Shown one piece after another: positions 4,195 to 8,752 of a DNA stretch of 8,752 nucleotides. Position numbers and translations under genes: made by a program. The notes under the pieces were generated by a model. The model saw only the letters and a program-made list of their open reading frames with translations, searched no databases and was not told where the DNA came from. Numbering within the stretch: position 1 is the stretch's first letter; each line of letters starts with the position of its first letter. The DNA comes from DASPJQ01 sp035299065 (GTDB taxonomy: Bacteria > Bacteroidota > Bacteroidia > Flavobacteriales_D > UBA2798): the NCBI GenBank assembly GCA_035299065.1, contig DATGXI010000123.1, positions 1-8,752 of the forward strand, written 5' to 3'.

Positions 4195-5658
4195 TTGAAA
4201 TTCTCACCCGAAGACTCAGATTATTTGGTAGCTAATGGCTTAACGCCCGAGCTTGCCGATGCACAGGTTAACTTGCTAAAGTCGGGGCCACGCCATGTCA
4301 GGCTTGATCGTACGGCTAGTATTGGCGATGGCATTTTAAGTTTTAATGCCGTTGAAAAAAATGACCTTGCCCGAAAATTTGAAATTCGTTCAAAGGACAA
4401 AAAGGTAAGTAAATTTGTACCTGCCAGTGGTGCCGCTACACGTATGTTTGGCGATGTATGGGATTTTTACCGCAACGGCCGCGAAAATTCGCATACCCAA
4501 AAATTCTTTGCCAACATACGTAAATTTGTATTTTTCCAGGACCTTGAAAAATATGTGAACTACGGGAACGACAAACGCGTGTTTACAAAATTTTTATTGA
4601 CCGATGCCGGTTTGAACTACGGCAATTTACCAAAAGCACTTTTAAAATTTTACAAGCATAACGAGGTTAGTTATACACCTTTTGAAATGCACTTGTATGA
4701 AAGCATTGATTATTTAAACTCGGGTGACAATACAATGGACATTCATTTTTCCATTAACCCCGATTTTGAAAAGGAATATAAACGCCTTGCATGGAAAACA
4801 TGCGCCAACATTGAAGATAAATACGGCATACGTTTAAATGTCCATTTGGCTCCGCAAGGCCGCTCAACCCAAACAGTTGCACTGGATGAAATGGGTAAAA
4901 TTGTGCGCGATTCAAATGGCAATATGTTGCTGCGCCCCGGTGGCCACGGTTCATTGCTTAAAAATGTACAGGACCTGGATGCCGACATTTTGTTTATTCG
5001 CAACGTTGACAATGTAATGCCACCAAAACACAATACATTAAATGTGTTTTATGAAAAAGTACTTGGCGGCTTTTTAGTGAAAATTACCGACACCCTGCAC
5101 AGCATACTTGACCGACTTGAAAAAGATGATCAAACCGCCATACAGGAAGCCATTTTATTTACCGAAACGTTTTTAAACACGCAAATTCCAACAGCTGTGC
5201 GCATGTCAAACAGCTGCCAGGAAATTTACAATGTATTGAACAGGCCTGTACGTGTAAATGGCGTAATTAAAAATACAGGCGAACCCGGTGGTGGTGCTTT
5301 TTGGATAAAGGACAAAAAAGGAAATCAATCACTGCAAATTATTGAATCATCCCAGGTCTCAAAAGAAGAAGACCAGTTGAATATTTTTGCCCGCGGCAGT
5401 TATTTTAACCCGGTTGACATGGTATGCTGTACCAGGAACCATAAGGGCGAACGTTTTAATTTTGACGATTACGCTGATAAAACACAAAGCATTATTACTG
5501 AAAAAACATACAATTCAAAACGCATAACCGTGTTGGAACACCCAGGCCTTTGGAACGGTGGTATGGCTAACTGGCACAGTGTTTTTGTTGAATTACCCGT
5601 TAAGAGCTTTAATCCGGTAAAAAGTGTGTTGGATTTATTGCGCTTGACTACAAAGTAG
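4195..5658 (+). CDS. DUF4301 family protein, nucleotidyltransferase-like
   Basis: I recognise this as the Bacteroidota DUF4301 family (about 500 residues; 487 here). No reaction is established. Some segments recall sugar-nucleotide uridylyltransferases: PASGAATRMF (76-85) resembles the Gly-rich LxxGxGTRM nucleotide loop, RPGGHGSLL (247-255) resembles the substrate loop of UDP-sugar pyrophosphorylases, and RNVDN (269-273) resembles their Asp-Asn metal site. Further conserved-looking blocks are GEPGGGAFW (362-370) and GLWNGGMANW (451-460). A role in making an activated sugar is therefore inference. No signal peptide or membrane segment is seen, so it should be cytosolic. The frame extends up to a TTG at 4177, but that codon lies inside a perfect -7 box. 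The TTG at 4195 gives MKFSPEDSDYL, which suits the family's usual short N-terminus. No ATG is available before Met84. Confidence 0.85.
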   Translation: MKFSPEDSDYLVANGLTPELADAQVNLLKSGPRHVRLDRTASIGDGILSFNAVEKNDLARKFEIRSKDKKVSKFVPASGAATRMFGDVWDFYRNGRENSHTQKFFANIRKFVFFQDLEKYVNYGNDKRVFTKFLLTDAGLNYGNLPKALLKFYKHNEVSYTPFEMHLYESIDYLNSGDNTMDIHFSINPDFEKEYKRLAWKTCANIEDKYGIRLNVHLAPQGRSTQTVALDEMGKIVRDSNGNMLLRPGGHGSLLKNVQDLDADILFIRNVDNVMPPKHNTLNVFYEKVLGGFLVKITDTLHSILDRLEKDDQTAIQEAILFTETFLNTQIPTAVRMSNSCQEIYNVLNRPVRVNGVIKNTGEPGGGAFWIKDKKGNQSLQIIESSQVSKEEDQLNIFARGSYFNPVDMVCCTRNHKGERFNFDDYADKTQSIITEKTYNSKRITVLEHPGLWNGGMANWHSVFVELPVKSFNPVKSVLDLLRLTTK

Positions 5659-5671
5659 TTTTCGGTTATTC

Positions 5672-5701
5672 TTGCAATTTTTATAAGCTGGGTTACTTTT
5701 A
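5672..5701 (+). promoter_or_regulatory. Promoter of the TPR protein gene
   Basis: TTG at 5672-5674, a 19-base spacer and TACTTTTA at 5694-5701 match the Bacteroidota promoter apart from the last base. The ATG at 5733 lies 31 bases past the box, the longest leader in the window. Confidence 0.5.
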
Positions 5702-5732
5702 ATTTCGGATACCATTAAACCGGAAACAATCT

Positions 5733-6554
5733 ATGAAATTAATTCTCACTTTATTCCTGTTCGCACCCCTTCCGTTGTTTTCACAACCCAACGGAGAGTT
5801 TCAAAAAAAAGAAATTGACACCCTGCTTGCACAATCCAAACAAACGCAGGCACTTCCTCTTATGAAGGCGTATGTGAGCAAACCGGATACAAGCACCTAT
5901 TACGCCCGAGTAAAAATACGCATTGCATTTATTTATGACCAGGTTGTTGACAGCGTAGACCAAGCGCGCAAGTGGTTTAGAGCTGTTATGAAAGACCCTT
6001 ACATTGATGACAAAAAACAGGATTTTTGGCTTGGTGGCTGGGAAATGTTCGGGAACTACAAATATGTTAGCTGCTATTCAATTGGAGTAAGTTATTATAA
6101 AGAGGGCAATTATGATGAAGCACTTAGGTATTACAAGTTGGCACTTGACTCCTTTCCTTATTATAGCACATCGGGTTCTGATATAAATTATCATAAAACC
6201 AGGGTTATTAATAATATTGCTGACTTATACTCCAAAAAAAATGACCTCACCTCGGCCTTTGCTTACCTCTTACCGTTTTTTAATGATGCAACAATATATT
6301 CAGAACGATCAAGAAATAAGGCTGCACGAATAATTAAGGAACACAACCTCAAAAAAGCTTACCTGGACCTTATCTCGAAAGACTTTACATCGCTTATTGA
6401 CAATAAAACCATTGTTATGAAACTGGAAGATAAAAAAATTATACTTGACAATTTTAAGCAGAAAAAACTGAAAAAAGAAGAGATTGAAGCACTGGCTAAA
6501 TTTTATTGGCAAGCTATCAGACACATTGATATTATTGAAGAACTTAGCAAGTAA
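5733..6554 (+). CDS. Secreted TPR-repeat protein
   Basis: The 273-residue product has a signal peptide (hydrophobic residues 3-16, likely cut near LFSQ-PN at 18/19). A clear tetratricopeptide repeat spans about 112-145 (Ser-Ile-Gly-Val-Ser-Tyr-Tyr, then a Gly-Asn-Tyr-Asp-Glu-Ala turn and ALDSFP). A second, weaker one lies at about 155-186, and helices at 30-85 may be more divergent repeats. The last 65 residues are Lys-rich helices. TPR proteins bind other proteins, so a periplasmic scaffold role is possible, but no partner can be named. Third codon positions between about 6080 and 6400 look richer in A and T than the neighbouring genes (by eye). Its own promoter precedes it, and the promoter of the next gene overlaps its last codons. 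Confidence 0.8.
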   Translation: MKLILTLFLFAPLPLFSQPNGEFQKKEIDTLLAQSKQTQALPLMKAYVSKPDTSTYYARVKIRIAFIYDQVVDSVDQARKWFRAVMKDPYIDDKKQDFWLGGWEMFGNYKYVSCYSIGVSYYKEGNYDEALRYYKLALDSFPYYSTSGSDINYHKTRVINNIADLYSKKNDLTSAFAYLLPFFNDATIYSERSRNKAARIIKEHNLKKAYLDLISKDFTSLIDNKTIVMKLEDKKIILDNFKQKKLKKEEIEALAKFYWQAIRHIDIIEELSK

Positions 6555-6566
6555 TCTTTATATTTG
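6535..6566 (+). promoter_or_regulatory. Promoter of the VOC gene, overlapping the TPR gene's 3' end
   Basis: TTG at 6535-6537, a 21-base spacer and TATATTTG at 6559-6566 give a perfect -7 match at a good distance. The -33 element lies in the last codons of the TPR gene, whose TAA is at 6552-6554. The VOC ATG is 17 bases past the box. Confidence 0.6.
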
Positions 6567-6583
6567 ATTTTAAATTCAACCAT

Positions 6584-7165
6584 ATGAATAAAAACCTGTT
6601 TATTATCATTCTTGTTGCAGCTGCTTTTTGCGCAGGATTTTTCACCAAAACGTTTTTGACACCAACAGCCAATACCGGCAAAGCTGCTGTTCAGGAAAAC
6701 AACAAAGAAAAAAAAACGCAACTAACCTATGTAAAAATGCCCATTACCAAAAAAGTATCGGGCATAGGAGGTGTTTTTTTCATAAGTAAAGACCCAAAAA
6801 AATTAAACGAATGGTACCAAAAACATTTGGGCATGGAGGCTTTTACCTATGGCGGAACACGTTTTGTGTGGGATGAAAAACGCGGTGATGAAATAATTGA
6901 GGGATCGTTGCAGTGGGCAGCCTTTGATGAAAAAGGCGGACGAAGTTATTATGCACCTTCAACCAAAGATTTCATGATCAATTACCGGGTTGAGGACATG
7001 GATTACCTGGTTGCCGAATTGAAAAAAGAAGGCGTGACCTTTACTGACAGTGTGCAGGAATTTGAATATGGCAAGTTTGTACACATTATGGACCCTGAAG
7101 GCAATAAAATTGAATTGTACCAGCCTAATTATTCCTATGCTGAGAAAATGAATGCTAAGAAATAG
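6584..7165 (+). CDS. Membrane-anchored VOC-fold (glyoxalase-like) protein
   Basis: Residues 61-180 carry the vicinal oxygen chelate fold as two half-modules: GVFFISKDPKKLNEWYQKHL (63-82) is the typical first strand and helix of this superfamily, and FVHIMDPEGNKIELYQP (165-181) is its usual closing strand pair with Glu177 at the common metal-ligand site. The second half-module starts near 130 (FMINYRVEDMDYLVAEL). The His often found in the first strand as a metal ligand is absent, so ordinary glyoxalase I activity is doubtful. Most simple VOC proteins are about 120-130 residues and cytosolic. This one has an extra N-terminal hydrophobic segment (5-20) and a Lys/Gln/Asn-rich linker (28-48), so the domain should lie outside the inner membrane. 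Cys16 follows Phe, which does not fit a lipobox, so it is a signal anchor or cleaved signal. The substrate is unknown. Confidence 0.85.
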   Translation: MNKNLFIIILVAAAFCAGFFTKTFLTPTANTGKAAVQENNKEKKTQLTYVKMPITKKVSGIGGVFFISKDPKKLNEWYQKHLGMEAFTYGGTRFVWDEKRGDEIIEGSLQWAAFDEKGGRSYYAPSTKDFMINYRVEDMDYLVAELKKEGVTFTDSVQEFEYGKFVHIMDPEGNKIELYQPNYSYAEKMNAKK

Positions 7166-7260
7166 CCAGAAGTGTTTATCCCCCATTTCACCCCTTATTT
7201 TTTAATTAATTACATAGTTGTTTCAGCGGTAGAAATAACAAGAAACTTATCAAAAGGCTG

Positions 7261-7289
7261 TTGTCCCGGCTAATTTTTTTGTAGTTTAG
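7261..7289 (+). promoter_or_regulatory. Promoter of the DUF6915-like/acidic gene pair
   Basis: TTG at 7261-7263, an 18-base spacer and TAGTTTAG at 7282-7289 match the Bacteroidota promoter with one mismatch in the -7 box. The ATG at 7300 lies ten bases past the box. The preceding 94 bases after the VOC stop show nothing else recognisable. Confidence 0.5.
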
Positions 7290-7299
7290 TTCCATTACT

Positions 7300-7890
7300 A
7301 TGAATTACTGGAAACACAGCTTGCTCTCCAAAAAAAAGTTTGGCGGAAATGCCCAGGATTACCTGGCCGTGCACAAATTTATGGACGTCAGCAAACTTTA
7401 CTTTTTTGACATTAAACACCGTGCTTTATTACACAATACATATGGCATTGATTTGTGCATTCAAAAATTTGGTGATTGCATTGTAAACAGTGAAAACAAA
7501 ACCATACTGGTACGTGATGTGGCTGCCGAACACTGTAAGGAAGATTTGCTTGGCGTGGTGCCTACCCTAACCCAATGGTTCAGGTATTGCGACCCTGCTG
7601 TTGAAGAAATTATTCCCACACTAACCTCAACCAACAATGCCATAAATGATTTTTTGCTCAAACCATATCTTATGTCAGGGCTTAAATCAAGTTTATTTAT
7701 TACCCACAGCAATTTTGGTGTGTACCTGGTAACTGAATTTTTTGGAGCAGGCCATGCGCTTGAACTGGCCAACCAGCTGCAGGAAAAAACCCTTGACCAA
7801 TTTATGCCTTTTCTTAAACTAAGAGAACGCTGGCAATATTCACCCGATGTAAAACAACTAAAAACCATACAAGATGAGCTTCTTCAGTAA
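7300..7890 (+). CDS. DUF6915-like protein with C-terminal extension
   Basis: The first 95 of 196 residues fit what I recall of DUF6915: an Asn-x-Trp-Lys-His start, KKFGG (12-16), a DYLAVHKFMD block (20-29), DIKHRALLHNTYGI (37-50), and VRDVAAEHCKED (71-82) before PTLTQWF. No function is known for that family. The regularly placed His25, His40, His45 and His78 with acidic neighbours suggest a metal site, which is inference. Family members I recall are about 100 residues; here a further 100 residues follow, including NFGVYLVTEFFGAGHALEL (138-156), which I do not recognise. No signal peptide, so cytosolic. The gene overlaps the next by 17 bases in another frame, so the two are very likely co-transcribed and translationally coupled. 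Confidence 0.75.
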   Translation: MNYWKHSLLSKKKFGGNAQDYLAVHKFMDVSKLYFFDIKHRALLHNTYGIDLCIQKFGDCIVNSENKTILVRDVAAEHCKEDLLGVVPTLTQWFRYCDPAVEEIIPTLTSTNNAINDFLLKPYLMSGLKSSLFITHSNFGVYLVTEFFGAGHALELANQLQEKTLDQFMPFLKLRERWQYSPDVKQLKTIQDELLQ

Positions 7891-8368
7891 ACTATTTGGT
7901 GGCAAAAAACCCCAACACCCCCTGAATCAAAACAAAGAAACAAAGGAGGAACGCGAAAAACGCATGGCCGAATACCACAGGAAGGAAGAAGAACGCAAAG
8001 CGGCATTGGAACAAAACGTAAAAGCCTACTTTATACAAAACATCAGTAAAAATGGCATTTTTAAATTTACCATTGAAGCCGGGAATGATGAAGCCTTTTT
8101 ACATTTTGAAAAGCCTGCTGAACCAACCGAACAGGAGGAACAGGAATTTTGGGACATGGAGGAATATTTAATTGATGTGCTTGACATTCCATCAGCCGGT
8201 GAATTCACCATGACCGGTGAAGGATCACTCTTTATTAAAGAAAATAAAGTTTTTGTTGAATACAATACCATTTACAAGGAAATTGTAGACTATAACGAAG
8301 AGACAGAAGAAGAGGTATACAGCGAAGAATATGATGAGAGTTATGAAACCGAACTGTTTAACCTGTAA
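7874..8368 (+). CDS. Small acidic protein of unknown function, overlapping the DUF6915-like gene
   Basis: I do not recognise the family. The 164-residue product begins with MSFFSKLFGGKK, a basic amphipathic start often seen in small bacterial proteins. A highly charged stretch (20-50, rich in Glu, Lys and Arg) could form a coiled coil. A probable beta-rich domain follows (60-138, including GEFTMTGEG and LFIKENKVFVEY). The tail at 138-160 is strongly acidic, with about half its residues Glu or Asp. No signal peptide or membrane segment is seen. The ATG lies inside the upstream gene's last codons, 17 bases before that gene's stop. The stop codon is directly abutted by the stop of a convergent gene, with no terminator between them. 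Confidence 0.8.
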   Translation: MSFFSKLFGGKKPQHPLNQNKETKEEREKRMAEYHRKEEERKAALEQNVKAYFIQNISKNGIFKFTIEAGNDEAFLHFEKPAEPTEQEEQEFWDMEEYLIDVLDIPSAGEFTMTGEGSLFIKENKVFVEYNTIYKEIVDYNEETEEEVYSEEYDESYETELFNL

Positions 8369-8752
8369 CTAGTCTTCGGGGCTAAACCGTTTTTTCCAGT
8401 CATCTTTTTTCCAATCAATTTCCTCTCCGTTTTTTTGGGTCATGATGCCTTTTGAATTGATCCAGCCTTCCCAAAACATTGCTTTGGCACCGGTTTTTAA
8501 TTTAATATGTCCACGCATGTAAATCCGCCCGTCATCGGTACGCTTTAAATACGATACAATTGGGTTGTTCACTTCACTAAATTGGCCAATGAGTTTGTCC
8601 CATAACAGTTTGCCTGTTTTATCATAACACAATACGCGTTCCGATCCGCCACGATAAACTTTTTGGTTGTATTCAAGTATGTAAACAAAATAATTACCGG
8701 CTTTGTCCTGCACCACGCTTTGCGCTTCTTGCTCGTCATATTTTTTTGCAAT
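8369..8752 (-). CDS. 3' part of a gene for a repeat (PQQ-like propeller) protein
   Basis: The minus strand is open from the right window edge to a TAG at 8369-8371, giving 127 residues of a protein whose start lies beyond the window. A GTG at 8714-8716 could serve as a start, but coding-like sequence (IAKKYDEQEAQ) continues upstream, so the gene is taken as truncated by the window. The visible part has repeated strand pairs: NYFVYILEYNQ, RVLCYDKTGKLLWDK, GRIYMRGHIKLK and WEGWINSKGIM. The Tyr-Asp-Lys-Thr-Gly-Lys-Leu-Leu-Trp type segment is characteristic of PQQ-like beta-propeller blades. Localisation and role cannot be judged without the N-terminus. The C-terminus is charged (KKDDWKKRFSPED). 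It converges on the acidic protein gene with no spacer. Confidence 0.7.
   Translation of the reverse strand: MAKKYDEQEAQSVVQDKAGNYFVYILEYNQKVYRGGSERVLCYDKTGKLLWDKLIGQFSEVNNPIVSYLKRTDDGRIYMRGHIKLKTGAKAMFWEGWINSKGIMTQKNGEEIDWKKDDWKKRFSPED

Noticed and set aside
5659..5732. Terminator after the DUF4301 gene
   Set aside because: No stem followed by a T-run could be found; the stretch is better explained as the next promoter.
6584..6640. Lipoprotein signal in the VOC protein
   Set aside because: Cys16 is preceded by Phe, which signal peptidase II sites do not accept.
7300..8368. Toxin-antitoxin module
   Set aside because: Overlap and small size fit, but neither product matches a known toxin or antitoxin family, so only co-translation is claimed.

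Overview
The window looks like a piece of a Bacteroidota chromosome, probably from an environmental or little-studied lineage. Three lines of evidence support this. Good matches to the Bacteroidota promoter (TTG or TTTG, about 20 bases, then TAnnTTTG) lie just upstream of most genes. No start codon has a recognisable Shine-Dalgarno sequence. Several products belong to families typical of the phylum: a GWxTD-domain protein, a DUF4301 protein and a membrane-anchored VOC protein. Base composition is AT-rich and even, and there is no integrase, transposase, CRISPR array or phage gene.

Layout. Positions 1-53 may hold the last codons of a gene entering from the left. Positions 54-560 have no gene but are rich in repeats: a REP-like GGGCGTT...CCGGGCT element, then a mosaic of a 51-base direct repeat, short hairpins with TGC loops and a perfect 20-base inverted repeat. 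This mosaic adjoins the terminator of a tRNA-Ser(UGA) gene on the minus strand (561-645). From 730 rightwards come a secreted GWxTD-domain protein, a family 2 glycosyltransferase starting at GTG, a repeat-rich intergenic gap (3273-3502), and a minus-strand membrane-anchored c-type cytochrome. Divergent from the cytochrome is a DUF4301 protein, followed by a secreted TPR protein, an exported VOC-fold protein, a DUF6915-like protein overlapping a small acidic protein, and the 3' part of a minus-strand gene that runs off the right edge.

How the genes work together. Most genes have their own promoter-like sequence a few bases upstream, so the region reads as individually transcribed housekeeping or envelope genes, not one pathway operon. 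The only tight coupling is the 17-base overlap of the DUF6915-like gene with the acidic protein gene. Four products (GWxTD, cytochrome, TPR, VOC) carry N-terminal export signals.

I see no clear new multi-gene system. The items most worth a second look are the modular repeat next to the tRNA, promoters so close to start codons (and to the tRNA 5' end) that leaders must be extremely short, the nucleotidyltransferase-like motifs in the DUF4301 protein, and the overlapping DUF6915-like/acidic gene pair.
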